This document shows, in pieces, positions 27,590-38,870 of a stretch of DNA of 42,162 bases. How positions within the stretch are numbered: the first letter of the stretch is position 1; the number at the start of each line of letters is the position of its first letter. The translations under genes and the position numbers were made by a program. The notes beneath the pieces were generated by a model. The model did no database searches, was not told the DNA's origin, and saw only the letters and a program-made list of their open reading frames with translations. This DNA comes from Neobacillus fumarioli NBRC 102428 (lineage in GTDB: Bacteria; Bacillota; Bacilli; Bacillales; Cytobacillaceae), in contig NZ_BCUZ01000015.1 of the NCBI RefSeq assembly GCF_001591485.1, forward strand, positions 1 to 42,162. The letters run 5' to 3'.

Positions 27590-27611
27590 ATATAAATTCA
27601 TTTTGCTTCTC

Positions 27612-28781
27612 TTATTGATTTGTCAACATCTTATAAACCTGCTCTACATCTTTATCGCCGCGGCCTGACAAGTTTACAATTAACACATCATCGGGCGTTA
27701 ATTCTTTTGCCAACTTCATGGTATAGGCTATAGCATGGGAACTTTCGAGGGCCGGGATGATTCCTTCCGTCTTACTAAGCAACAAAAATGCATCTAACGC
27801 TTCTTGACCCGTAACGGTTACATATTCCCCTCTGCCGCTCGTTTTTAAATAGCTGTGTTCTGGGCCGATACCGGGATAATCAAGTCCAGCAGCTATGGAA
27901 TAGGTTGGTTTCAGGTCGCCATTTTCATCAACCAAAGTCAAACATTTAAACCCATGAATCACTGCCGGAATTCCTTCTGTTAAGGTCGGGGCCTCCGCCG
28001 GCTCTACTCCGATCAGGCGGACATCTTTTTCATCAATATAATAGGCAAATGCTCCAATGGCATTGCTTCCCCCGCCTGCGCAGGCAATAACGGCCGTCGG
28101 CAATTTTCCTTCTTTTTCAAGAATCTGGCGTTTGGATTCTTCACTGATAACGGATTGGAAATGCTTTACCATAGTTGGATATGGATGTGGTCCGACTGCT
28201 GACCCCAATAAATAAAAGGTATTTTTATAGTTTTGCACTAAATCGGACAACGCTTCATCAACAGCATCTTTCAACCGGCCTTGGCCTTTTGAAACCGGTA
28301 CAACCTTAGCCCCAAGCAATTCCATGCGAAAAACATTTAATGCCTGGCGTTCGGTATCCAATTTCCCCATATAAATGACACATTCCATGCCAAACATAGC
28401 ACATGCCGTAGCAGTCGCAACTCCGTGTTGTCCTGCTCCTGTTTCCGCGATGATCCGCTTGATTCCCATTCTTTTTGCCAATAAAATTTGCCCAATGGCA
28501 TTATTGATTTTATGGGCCCCAGTATGGTTTAAATCTTCCCGCTTTAAATAAATTTTTGCACCACCGATTTGTTTCGTTAAATTTTCGGCATATGTTAAAG
28601 GGTTCTCCCTCCCGATATATTCTCTTAAATAAAACTTATATTCTTCAATAAACTCCGGATCATCTTTATATCGCAGAAATTGTTCTTCCAGCTCGTTTAG
28701 CACACGCTGCAAATCATCCGGAACAAAACTCCCGCCAAATTCTCCAAAATACCCTTTGCTTTCTGTCCTAACTTTCTCCAT
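27612..28781 (-). CDS. trpB: Tryptophan synthase beta chain, stand-alone copy
   Basis: The 389-residue enzyme has the full TrpB1 set: [15 protein letters not shown] with the PLP Lys, [20 protein letters not shown] (phosphate loop) and SGRGDKDV. It joins indole to serine to make tryptophan, normally with TrpA. No trpA or other trp gene is near. The sequence differs from typical Bacillus TrpB: it has an N-terminus [17 protein letters not shown] and a [14 protein letters not shown] segment. It may be a transferred or paralogous copy, used for indole salvage; that is inference. AAGGAG lies 12 nt before the ATG. A palindrome overlaps the putative -10. Confidence 0.92.
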   Translation of the reverse strand: MEKVRTESKGYFGEFGGSFVPDDLQRVLNELEEQFLRYKDDPEFIEEYKFYLREYIGRENPLTYAENLTKQIGGAKIYLKREDLNHTGAHKINNAIGQILLAKRMGIKRIIAETGAGQHGVATATACAMFGMECVIYMGKLDTERQALNVFRMELLGAKVVPVSKGQGRLKDAVDEALSDLVQNYKNTFYLLGSAVGPHPYPTMVKHFQSVISEESKRQILEKEGKLPTAVIACAGGGSNAIGAFAYYIDEKDVRLIGVEPAEAPTLTEGIPAVIHGFKCLTLVDENGDLKPTYSIAAGLDYPGIGPEHSYLKTSGRGEYVTVTGQEALDAFLLLSKTEGIIPALESSHAIAYTMKLAKELTPDDVLIVNLSGRGDKDVEQVYKMLTNQ

Positions 28782-28822
28782 ACTCCACTCGACTCCTTCA
28801 CATTTATTTGACCTGGCGAAAA

Positions 28823-28856
28823 TGGTAATCTAAATATTTCGAATATTATTTTACCA
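28823..28856. promoter_or_regulatory. Palindromic operator candidate over the putative trpB promoter
   Basis: The segment opens with TGGTAATC and closes with TTTTACCA and has a near-palindromic AT-rich core, AATATTTCGAATATT. On the minus strand it contains TAAAAT (28848-28853), a plausible -10, with a weak TTTGCT -35 17 bp upstream. A repressor dimer could bind here. No regulator gene is adjacent. Confidence 0.4.
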
Positions 28857-28875
28857 TTCCACTGGTTTTTAGCAA

Positions 28876-28907
28876 AACAAAAAGAACGGCAGCAAGGACC
28901 GCCGTTC
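28876..28907 (-). terminator. Terminator after the RND pump gene
   Basis: GAACGGC (28884-28890) and GCCGTTC (28901-28907) pair. On the minus strand they are followed by TTTTTGTTTT. It ends the RND transcript about 90 bp past its stop and separates it from trpB. Confidence 0.8.
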
Positions 28908-28997
28908 AATTTTATGAGAATACCTATGTTTGGGCACCCTGCTCTAGAATTTTTTACAGTCAAAACAGGAACAATCCCATTGATTGGCTGGGCGTTG

Positions 28998-31900
28998 CTA
29001 CATTTCTTTCATCCTCTTTAATCGCTTATTCTTTCGTCCCAGAAAAATCTCATATACCATTGGGACAACAATTAATGTTAATAAGGTTGAACTTGTTAAG
29101 CCGCCTATCACAGAAATGCCTAATCCTTTTGAAATCAAGCCGCCGCTTCCTTCCATTCCTATTGCAAGTGGTATAAGGGCACAGATGGTTGCAATTGCTG
29201 TCATCAAAATTGGCCGCAGACGTGTGGATGCTGCTTCAAGGATTGCTTCTCTTGTTGACAAGCCTTCTTTTTCTTTGCGAACGACCCGGTCAATTAATAC
29301 GATCGCATTGGTAATGACGATCCCAATCAGCATAAGTGCGCCAATCATGACCGATACGCTGATCGTTTCTTTCGTAATAAATAAACCGATAAACGCACCG
29401 ATAATGACAAATGGCAATGAGAATAGAATTGTCAGCGGCACCAAAGCACTGCCGAACGTAATGACTAGAATTAAATACACAATAGCGATCGCTGCAAGCA
29501 TCGCTAAACCCAGCTGTGAGAATGAGCTGTTAATATCTTCTGTCACACCGCCCATAGACGTTTTCACACCTACAGGCAATTTTAATTTGTCAAGCTTACT
29601 TTTCACATCCTGGCTTACTTTCGAGACATCCTGTGTTTTAATCTCACCGGTAACACTAGCATAAATATCGCCATTTTTCCGAGTAATGGTATCAGATGTT
29701 TGTCCCTTGACTATTTTTGCAACGTCAGAAATTTTCACTGTCTGCCCAGTTGGTGACGTAATGGTCCTATTCGTTAAATCATCAATACTGGCGTAACTGC
29801 TGGTGTCACTTTGAAGATAAACATTCACATCTTTTCCCTCTTGTTGAATCGTTGTTAAAAGCTCTTGCTGATTATTTTGGCCAAGTGCAGAACCAATTTG
29901 CGCCGTTGTCAATCCAAGCTGACTCAACTTATCCTTGTCAACCACAAGTGAATATTCAACATAATTTTTCGAGAGGCTTGTGGTGACATTTTTAAGATTG
30001 CGGTTATCCTTCATGATCCCTTGGATTTTATTAATAGTTGGTTTGATCTGCTCAATGGAATTCCCATAAACATATACTGTCAAATTGTTAGAGGTACCGG
30101 AGCTTGACATATTCACCGTTCCCCATTGCCCCTTGTCTGTCATTTTCTTCAGGTGCGCCATTACTTTTTCTTGCTCTTTTGCAAAGTTTGGTGTGTTATC
30201 GGCATATTGTACATAGAATAAGGCACTATTATCCTGACCGCGCCCCATCGCCATCGGATGGCCTCCGCCGATTGAGTATTGAATCGTTTTGACAAATTTG
30301 CGGTGATGCAAAAAATCTTCCGCCTTTGTTCCAACCTGTTCCACATCTTCAAGTGTTTGTCCTGGATCCGTCTTATACGTAATCGTCATGATTTTCTCTT
30401 CATCCGAACCAATAAAGCTTACACCAATAAATGGAACAAGACATAACGAGCCAATCAATAAGACAATTGCAAGTGTAGAAACAATCCATTTATGATTCAA
30501 TGACCAGTTGAGAATGTTTCGGTAAAAAGGGGCAAGCTTAGGCCGCCGCTTTTTATCATGCTGCCTTGGCTTTTTCGATGTGACTCCTTTTTTAAAAAAG
30601 CTATGTGCAAGCATTGGTGCTACTGTAATGGCTACTAATAAAGATGCGACCAGTGAAAACACAATCGTTAAAGCAAATGGCAAAAACAGTTCCCCTACGA
30701 TCCCGGTCACAAATCCCAATGGCAAAAATACGGCAATTGTGACAATGGTAGAACTCATAATTGGCACAAACATTTCCTTTGTGGCGGAAATGATAAGCTC
30801 ACTGCCCTTTAATGGCTCATCAGGTAATGACATCCGGCGGTAAATATTTTCAACAACTACGATGGAATCATCGATAACCCTTCCGATCGCAACCGTCATT
30901 GCCCCTAGAGTCATAATATTTAACGTGATTCCCTTCCAGTGCAGTAGAACGATTCCTATTAAAAGAGATAATGGGATGGAAACAATCGAAATGATAGTCG
31001 ATTTAAAGTTTCGCAAAAACAGTAAAATAATAAGCATCGCAAAAATGGCGCCCAAAATGGCCTTTTCAAGCATCGTGTGAACCGAATCTTTAATCGGCTT
31101 TGCCTGGTCCAGAGTTGTAGTAACTTCAAGACCCGGGTGATCTCTCTTTAACTTGGAGATCGCATCATGAACCGCGTTACCGACATCGACTGTGTTTGCA
31201 TCTGAAGATTTCACAATCTGAATCGCAATGGACGGCTTACCATTTGTTCGGCTAATGGATTCGGATTTCCCAACCAGATTGATCGTCGCAAGTTCACTGA
31301 GTTTAACCGTTGGGAGCTTGATAGCCTGTGATTTCGGAACCATATTCTGTCCCTGGATGGCAGAAGCCTTTCCTCCTGCTTGGCCTGGATTTTTTCCTGC
31401 AGCTTTCCCACCTGCAAACTGTCCAGCCGTTTGTCCTGCCGCTGTTGGTGCTTGTGCAGCTCCCGCTGTGCCCGTAATTGGAATCGGCAAGTTTTTCAAA
31501 TCATCAAGTGTGGTTAATTTCCCGTTGATCACCACAGATTGTTGCGAATCACTAAAGTTATATAACCCAAGCGGATAATTGAGATTATCCCCCTTTATGA
31601 TATTTTGCACAGTCTGTTCATCTAAACCATACTTTTGCAGTTCATCGTTTTTAAAAGACAACTCAACTTCATTTACCTGCTGCCCTGAAACCTCAACAGA
31701 TGATACTCCTTTAATCCCTTGAAGATTCGGGACTATTTGATTAGTTACCGTATCCGACAAATCGGCAAGCGATTTACCCGCTTGCGCCACACTTAACGTA
31801 ACAATCGGAAAAGCATTAAAAGAAATCCGCGTTACATTCGGTGCCTGCACATTGTTTGGAAAAGTTATTTTACCGATTGCATCTTTTAAATTACTCTCTG

Positions 31901-32213
31901 CTTTATCCAAATCCGTATCATAATTAAACTCAATCTGGATCGAAGAAACATCTTTATTAGAGCTTGATGACACCGTATTAACGTCAGATAGATTTTGGAT
32001 GGCCTGTTCCAAAGGTTTTGTTACCTGGTCATCCACTTCTTGCGGTGTAGCTCCAGGATAAGTTGTTGTAACAGTAATCACCGGCAATGTGATGTTGGGT
32101 AAAGTCTCCATTTTCATATTCATAGAAGAATAGATCCCAGCTACCACTACAATCAGTGTTAACAGCCACAAAGCAAATTTGTTTGAAATCGAAAATTGAA
32201 TAATTCGCCTCAT
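28998..32213 (-). CDS. swrC: SwrC-like RND efflux transporter
   Basis: The protein of 1,071 residues has RND (HAE1) architecture. An N-terminal membrane segment is followed by a large porter loop (TTTYPGATPQEVDDQVTKPLE), TM2-6 with the proton-relay motif RVIDDSIVVVENI, a second loop and TM8-12. It is close in type to B. subtilis SwrC/YerP, which exports surfactin and other amphiphiles. The ATG at 32213 follows AAGGGAAGGAAAC; the ATG at 32231 lacks a site and would include the Shine-Dalgarno. An Ala/Gly/Gln-rich low-complexity insert sits at about residues 246-294. No membrane fusion protein gene is adjacent, as is usual for SwrC. The 3.2-kb frame is intact. Confidence 0.9.
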   Translation of the reverse strand: MRRIIQFSISNKFALWLLTLIVVVAGIYSSMNMKMETLPNITLPVITVTTTYPGATPQEVDDQVTKPLEQAIQNLSDVNTVSSSSNKDVSSIQIEFNYDTDLDKAESNLKDAIGKITFPNNVQAPNVTRISFNAFPIVTLSVAQAGKSLADLSDTVTNQIVPNLQGIKGVSSVEVSGQQVNEVELSFKNDELQKYGLDEQTVQNIIKGDNLNYPLGLYNFSDSQQSVVINGKLTTLDDLKNLPIPITGTAGAAQAPTAAGQTAGQFAGGKAAGKNPGQAGGKASAIQGQNMVPKSQAIKLPTVKLSELATINLVGKSESISRTNGKPSIAIQIVKSSDANTVDVGNAVHDAISKLKRDHPGLEVTTTLDQAKPIKDSVHTMLEKAILGAIFAMLIILLFLRNFKSTIISIVSIPLSLLIGIVLLHWKGITLNIMTLGAMTVAIGRVIDDSIVVVENIYRRMSLPDEPLKGSELIISATKEMFVPIMSSTIVTIAVFLPLGFVTGIVGELFLPFALTIVFSLVASLLVAITVAPMLAHSFFKKGVTSKKPRQHDKKRRPKLAPFYRNILNWSLNHKWIVSTLAIVLLIGSLCLVPFIGVSFIGSDEEKIMTITYKTDPGQTLEDVEQVGTKAEDFLHHRKFVKTIQYSIGGGHPMAMGRGQDNSALFYVQYADNTPNFAKEQEKVMAHLKKMTDKGQWGTVNMSSSGTSNNLTVYVYGNSIEQIKPTINKIQGIMKDNRNLKNVTTSLSKNYVEYSLVVDKDKLSQLGLTTAQIGSALGQNNQQELLTTIQQEGKDVNVYLQSDTSSYASIDDLTNRTITSPTGQTVKISDVAKIVKGQTSDTITRKNGDIYASVTGEIKTQDVSKVSQDVKSKLDKLKLPVGVKTSMGGVTEDINSSFSQLGLAMLAAIAIVYLILVITFGSALVPLTILFSLPFVIIGAFIGLFITKETISVSVMIGALMLIGIVITNAIVLIDRVVRKEKEGLSTREAILEAASTRLRPILMTAIATICALIPLAIGMEGSGGLISKGLGISVIGGLTSSTLLTLIVVPMVYEIFLGRKNKRLKRMKEM

Positions 32214-32428
32214 TGTTTCCTTCCCTTCCATATTTGATACGGGTTAGTACTCTTTACTTGCAGTCTTCAAGAGAATATTTGATCAAAAATATATTCCAAC
32301 AACATCCAACTAAAAGACTATACCATATGTTAATGTATCACTTTTATGCTAAATTTCAAATGATTGTGTTTTGATGAAATTTGGAGTAGTCTGAAAATAG
32401 ATAATAATAAAAACACGGAGGTGTAATC

Positions 32429-33514
32429 ATGAAAGAAATTGCATTTATTGAAAGAGAAACTTTAAAGGTAAAACCTGATCCTGCTTCACTTGGCTTCGGG
32501 AAGTATTTCACTGATTATATGTTTGAGATGGATTATCATAGTGAAAAGGGCTGGCATAATCCTCGGATTATTCCTTATGAGCCGCTGACCCTTGAGCCAG
32601 CCGCAATGGTTTTTCATTATGGTCAAGCTATTTTTGAAGGATTAAAGGCCTATCGGGCAGCAGATGGAACCATCCAGCTTTTCCGCCCAGAGAAAAATTT
32701 GCAGCGCTTGAATGCATCCTGCGAGAGGCTGTGCATTCCCCCAATCGATGAGGATTTTTTACTACATGCCATTAAGCAATTAATTGTAACCGAAAAGGAC
32801 TGGGTTCCTAATGAGGAAGGAACATCACTGTACATCCGTCCGTTGATTTTTGCGACAGAATCCTACCTCGGCGTCCGGCCGGCCCATGAATACAAATTAC
32901 TTATCATCCTGTCGCCGTCTGGAGCCTACTACGGAAACCAATTGAACCCTGTTAAAATTTATGTGGAAGAACATTATGTCCGGGCTGTTGTGGGCGGCGT
33001 CGGCCATGTAAAAACCGCCGGAAACTATGCTGCCAGCTTAAAAGCCCAGAAAGAAGCAGAGGCAAATGGATATGCCCAAATTCTTTGGCTCGACGCAAAA
33101 GAGAATAAGTATGTTGAAGAAGTCGGAAGCATGAATATTTTCTTTAAAATCAATGGCGAAGTGGTAACTCCTCGATTAAACGGCAGCATTCTCCCGGGAA
33201 TTACTCGCGATTCGGTTATTGAACTTCTAAAATATTGGAATATTCCCATCCGTGAAGCAAAAATTTCAATTGAAGAAATATTTGCTGCCCAGACCCGAGG
33301 TGAACTGGAGGAAGTTTTCGGAGCCGGAACAGCAGCCGTTATCTCGCCGATTGGCGAACTCAACTGGAAAGGGCGGGCTATAACGATTAATGATAATCAA
33401 ATTGGGAAGCTTTCTCAAAGAGTTTATGATGAATTGACTGGAATACAGTTGGGGAAGAAAGAGGATCGATTTGGTTGGGTGAGTACCTGTTATTCCCCGC
33501 ATTTTGTCAAGTGA
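32429..33514 (+). CDS. ilvE: Branched-chain amino acid aminotransferase
   Basis: The 361-residue fold-type IV PLP enzyme carries [15 protein letters not shown] near residue 70, [13 protein letters not shown] with the PLP Lys near residue 195, [10 protein letters not shown] and [13 protein letters not shown]. Length matches IlvE/YwaA/YbgE of Bacillus. It catalyses the last step of leucine, isoleucine and valine synthesis and the first of their breakdown. The ATG follows GGAGGTGTAATC. It is transcribed alone. An imperfect CodY-like motif (TCTGAAAAT) lies about 40 bp upstream. A dispersed repeat and a terminator follow. Confidence 0.94.
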   Translation: MKEIAFIERETLKVKPDPASLGFGKYFTDYMFEMDYHSEKGWHNPRIIPYEPLTLEPAAMVFHYGQAIFEGLKAYRAADGTIQLFRPEKNLQRLNASCERLCIPPIDEDFLLHAIKQLIVTEKDWVPNEEGTSLYIRPLIFATESYLGVRPAHEYKLLIILSPSGAYYGNQLNPVKIYVEEHYVRAVVGGVGHVKTAGNYAASLKAQKEAEANGYAQILWLDAKENKYVEEVGSMNIFFKINGEVVTPRLNGSILPGITRDSVIELLKYWNIPIREAKISIEEIFAAQTRGELEEVFGAGTAAVISPIGELNWKGRAITINDNQIGKLSQRVYDELTGIQLGKKEDRFGWVSTCYSPHFVK

Positions 33515-33517
33515 ATT

Positions 33518-33620
33518 AGAAAGCGTAAGCGCCTTGGTCAGCCTGCCTGCTTCTTCGAATAAGCTTTGGCGCAGGAGCACATAACAAGGGGCTAGGCTGC
33601 TTGCGCTGGACAATTTTCGA
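33518..33620. repeat. Dispersed intergenic repeat, copy 3
   Basis: The stretch opens with AGAAAGCGTAAGCGCC and TTGGTCAG and closes with GCTTGCGCTGGACAATTTTC. AGCGTAAGC and GCTTGCGCT at its ends are near inverted repeats. It lies directly after the ilvE stop. Confidence 0.75.
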
Positions 33621-33648
33621 AATCGATTTTTATAAATTCTCATATTAC

Positions 33649-33689
33649 AAAAAAGGTGTCGGCACTAAATGGTGCCTGACACCTTTTTT
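33649..33689. terminator. Bidirectional terminator built on GTGCCTGACAC
   Basis: AAAAAAGGTGTC plus GGCAC (33649-33665) pairs with GTGCC-T-GACACCTTTTTT (33672-33689) with one bulged base. It lies between the convergent ilvE and permease genes and can stop both. The same core occurs in the hairpin after the RNase J gene. Confidence 0.85.
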
Positions 33690-33694
33690 AACTT

Positions 33695-34600
33695 TTATGG
33701 TTTGATTTTCTCTATGGTTTCTACTATCATTTGATTTCCTTTTTTATTACGCACGAGGAAAAAGGAACCGACTACGAGTACGGCGATTAGCAATGTAAGT
33801 AATAATTGAGGGCGCAAGGAATCAATGAAAGCCATGGCGACTAAAATCGCGATAATCCCTACCATCGTTAAGTAGGTTAAGTAAGGGAACAGCCACATTT
33901 TGACTTTAAGAGCTTCCGGTTTTGTCTTTTCTACCCTTCTACGTATCCGTAAGTGAGAAAACGCAATGACCAAATACACTAACAAAGCAATCCCGCCTGA
34001 AGCATTCACTAGAAACAAGAATACTTTATCAGGAGAAATATAATCAAAAATGACTCCGATATAGGAGAAAATGGTTCCGAACAAAACGGCGTAAATGGGC
34101 ACCCCGTTCTTATTTACTTTAAGAAAAACTTTCGGGGCATCACCTGCCTTTGCCATACCATATAACATTCTTGAATTTGTATATAATCCGGAATTCAAGC
34201 AGGAAAGAACAGCGGTTAACACGATGAAATTCATAATCTGAGCTGCTGCGGGAATTCCGACATGTTCCAGAACAGCAACAAACGGGCTTTTCAAAATATT
34301 AGCAGAGTTCCATGGAAGCAAGGTAACGACGATCGCAATAGAACCAATAAAGAAGATCAGAATACGCCAAATGACGCTATTAGTGGCAATCCGCACTGCT
34401 TTGGCCGGTTCTGAGGACTCACCCGCAGCGATCGCCACAATTTCCGTACCCATAAAGGAAAAAATAACGACCGTAATGCCCAATAACACATTACTTAATC
34501 CATTCGGCATAAATCCGCCATGTCCAGTCAAATTTGAGAATCCCGGTGTTTTTACAGTCTCGACATTAGAGATGGAAATAGAAAAGACAGGCAGCGGAGC
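33695..34600 (-). pseudogene. APC-family amino acid permease (GabP-like), N-terminal part deleted
   Basis: The open frame encodes about 278 residues equal to the last 60% of an APC permease: GFMPNGLSNVLLGITVVIFSF, MGTEIVAIAAGESSEP, LNSGLYTNSRMLYGMAKAGDAP and several membrane segments up to a basic C-terminus. Upstream the frame keeps a short family-like stretch (KTPGFSNLTGHGG), then runs into unrelated residues and a TAA at 34601-34603. The first five membrane segments, about 190 residues, are missing. The divergent purine permease gene and its promoter occupy the place where they should be. Full-length relatives import GABA or other amino acids. A TTG at 34531 has no ribosome binding site. 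Confidence 0.85.
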
Positions 34601-34611
34601 TTACTCTGTGT

Positions 34612-34617
34612 TATAAT
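34612..34617 (+). promoter_or_regulatory. Extended -10 promoter of the purine permease gene
   Basis: TGTTATAAT provides a perfect -10 hexamer with the TGn extension, about 57 bp before the start codon. No good -35 and no purine-riboswitch signature were seen in the leader. Confidence 0.6.
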
Positions 34618-34673
34618 ATTTTCCGGCATAAGTATATTTACTTGATGCGGGTGGGAGAGGGCAACACGAAAGT

Positions 34674-35975
34674 GTGATCAAACATATGAGAGGAGTTTTC
34701 AGACTTAAACAGCACGGAACAAATATAAAAAAGGAGGTTATTGCAGGGCTTACATCGTTTTTTTCCATTGTCTACATTATTGCTGTCAATGCAAAGATAC
34801 TTCAGGATGCCGGGATACCGCTTGAAGCCGGAATCATCGCAACCGTATTTTCTTCACTAATTGGCTGCTTGCTGGTTGCGTTTATCGCCAATGCACCATT
34901 GATTATCGTTCCTGGGATGGGAATTAATGCCTTATTCACGTATACGGTTGTAGGATCGTTAGGACTGAATTACAAAGAGGCCTTAGCAGTTGTTATCATT
35001 TCCGGTATTCTCTTTATTATGGTAGCTTTCACAAAATTGTCAGTCATCCTGACAAAGGCAATCCCGAACTCATTAAAAGAATCCATTTCAGTGGGAATTG
35101 GGATATTTATTGCCTTTATCGGCTTGCAAAAAAGCGGGCTTATTATCGGAAACTCTACTAATTTTGTAGCGCTCGGCCATCTATCATCGCCGGTTGTACT
35201 GGCTTCGATCATTAATCTCATCATGACGTTATTTCTTTTCTTAAAGAAAGTACCGGGAAATTTCTTAATTAGTATCATTTCGGGCACCATAGTATCTTGG
35301 TTCTTTGGAATTGTGCATTTTTCAGCTATGGATACTGGGTTTATCTCGTTCCATGATTATCAAAAGGTATTCGTTAGTGCAGACTTTGGAAAAATAACAG
35401 CCATTCCGTTTTGGACTGCTGCTTTTTCAATCGTTTTGGTTCTTGTTTTTGAAAATATTGGCCTGCTTCATTCCCAAGTAAATGGAATGCTGGAGGCACC
35501 TGAAAAGAACGGGAAATCGTTAAAAGCCATTTCCATATCCACTATTATTTGTGGATTATTAGGCACAAGTCCTTCCGTTTCAACGGTTGAAACAGCTGCA
35601 GGGATTACAGCAGGCGGTAAAACTGGTTTAACCTCCATCGTGACGGGTTTGTTATTTCTTTCCTCACTTTTCTTTTTGCCATTTATCAAACTAGTTCCAA
35701 ATGCGGCAATCGCACCAATCCTTATCATAATTGGCGGGTTGATGCTGACAAATGTCGTTAATATTGATTTTAACGATTTTACCGAAGCGTTTCCAGCGTT
35801 CCTTGTGATCGTCATGATACCTTTAACATATAGCATAGTGGATGGCATTGCCTTTGGGTTTATCTCCTATCCATTGGTAAAGCTGTTTACCAATAGAAAA
35901 CACCAGCTTTCTATATCAACCTATATTATCTCAATTCTATTCTTAGCCAATTTCCTGCTGAATGCGATTGGCTAG
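34674..35975 (+). CDS. AzgA-type purine (hypoxanthine/guanine/adenine) permease
   Basis: The 433-residue protein has 12-14 membrane segments and the NCS2/AzgA pattern: KKEVIAGLTSFFSIVYIIAVN, IVPGMGINALFTYTV, SVGIGIFIAFIGLQKSG, LVFENIGLLHSQ, and GTSPSVSTVETAAGITAGGKTG in the second half. Related to PbuG and PbuO of B. subtilis, it should import purine bases with protons; the exact base is unknown. The start is GTG at 34674, about 12 nt after GGGAGAGGG. An ATG four codons later has no better site. It is transcribed alone and ended by a good terminator. It is divergent from a truncated permease. Confidence 0.85.
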   Translation: MIKHMRGVFRLKQHGTNIKKEVIAGLTSFFSIVYIIAVNAKILQDAGIPLEAGIIATVFSSLIGCLLVAFIANAPLIIVPGMGINALFTYTVVGSLGLNYKEALAVVIISGILFIMVAFTKLSVILTKAIPNSLKESISVGIGIFIAFIGLQKSGLIIGNSTNFVALGHLSSPVVLASIINLIMTLFLFLKKVPGNFLISIISGTIVSWFFGIVHFSAMDTGFISFHDYQKVFVSADFGKITAIPFWTAAFSIVLVLVFENIGLLHSQVNGMLEAPEKNGKSLKAISISTIICGLLGTSPSVSTVETAAGITAGGKTGLTSIVTGLLFLSSLFFLPFIKLVPNAAIAPILIIIGGLMLTNVVNIDFNDFTEAFPAFLVIVMIPLTYSIVDGIAFGFISYPLVKLFTNRKHQLSISTYIISILFLANFLLNAIG

Positions 35976-35980
35976 ATAAG

Positions 35981-36007
35981 AAAAGCCCTATTTAAAGGGC
36001 TTTTTTT
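35981..36007 (+). terminator. Terminator of the purine permease gene
   Basis: AAAAGCCCT (35981-35989) and AGGGC followed by TTTTTTT (35996-36007) form a short-loop hairpin with a T-run, 5 bp after the stop. Confidence 0.88.
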
Positions 36008-36092
36008 ATCGGGAATGTTTAATCCTTTGCTTGAATAAAAAACGTCTTATGCTGTTGTCGAAAAAGGTAGTATAAAGGCTTGCCTATTGCTT

Positions 36093-38440
<2,348 letters not shown>

Positions 38441-38494
38441 TCTTCCATCCCCTTTTTAAGAAAATATTTTCAAGTCATAGCAGTAAACGGATAC

Positions 38495-38547
38495 AAAAAA
38501 GAGATTCACGACAGAATTAACCCAAACTGGGTTTCTGTGTGAATCTC
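38495..38547 (-). terminator. Leader terminator of glpFK (GlpP antitermination target)
   Basis: GAGATTCA (38501-38508) and TGAATCTC (38540-38547) are perfectly complementary. ACAGA/CTGT and AACCC/GGGTT add inner stems. On the minus strand TTTTTT follows. It lies in the glpF leader, 55 bp before the start codon and downstream of the promoter, where GlpP relieves termination in B. subtilis when glycerol 3-phosphate is present. No glpP gene is in the window. Confidence 0.85.
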
Positions 38548-38582
38548 CTTATCTCCGTCACAAATATTAACTTGTTGAGTCA

Positions 38583-38611
38583 AGTATATAATTCAATGAG
38601 AACGCTGTCAA
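38583..38611 (-). promoter_or_regulatory. Sigma-A promoter of glpFK
   Basis: On the minus strand TTGACA (38606-38611) and TATACT (38583-38588) are 17 bp apart. The -35 is perfect and the -10 matches 5 of 6. It drives the leader that contains the conditional terminator. Confidence 0.88.
38597..38610 (-). promoter_or_regulatory. CcpA cre site over the glpFK -35 box
   Basis: TGACAGCGTTCTCA matches the cre consensus TGWNANCGNTNWCA at every fixed position. It covers most of the -35 hexamer and the start of the spacer, so CcpA binding would block RNA polymerase when preferred sugars are present. Confidence 0.85.
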
Positions 38612-38870
38612 TATCTTTAATGACTGAAAATTTCAAATTCTACACCTCTTATTTTGAAGTAGTCACTGCTTTAAGTTCCGCCAATGGTCTGAGTTTACCT
38701 CTTTTGGCCTTCCTGAAGATGGCTATCTTTTCTTCCTCAATTATCTTTTAGGATAGAGTTCCTATAACACTATGATTTTTTCTTTTAAAATTTATACGTT
38801 CTATACCTAAATAAAGCCATTATAGCGGGGAATACTATCGATATCTAAAAGAAATTGACAGGTGATAACA
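38612..38870. other. Intergenic region between divergent glpF and RNase J genes
   Basis: About 260 bp remain after the glpFK promoter is set aside. A minus-strand open stretch of about 32 codons (38659-38757), ending AELKAVTTSK, has no start codon or ribosome binding site that I trust and may be a gene remnant. The promoter of the RNase J gene must lie here, but I cannot place it with confidence. Confidence 0.4.

Noticed and set aside
28910-28998. T-box or trp leader upstream of trpB
   Set aside because: The nearest string, AGGGTGCCC on the minus strand, does not match the T-box core and no specifier loop could be drawn; the hairpin is a plain terminator of the pump gene.
32385-32405. CodY box upstream of ilvE
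   Set aside because: TCTGAAAAT matches half of the motif, but the 15-mer has about four mismatches, too many to report as a site.
34620-34673. Purine riboswitch ahead of the purine permease gene
   Set aside because: The conserved core and three-way junction are absent and the leader is only about 50 nt.
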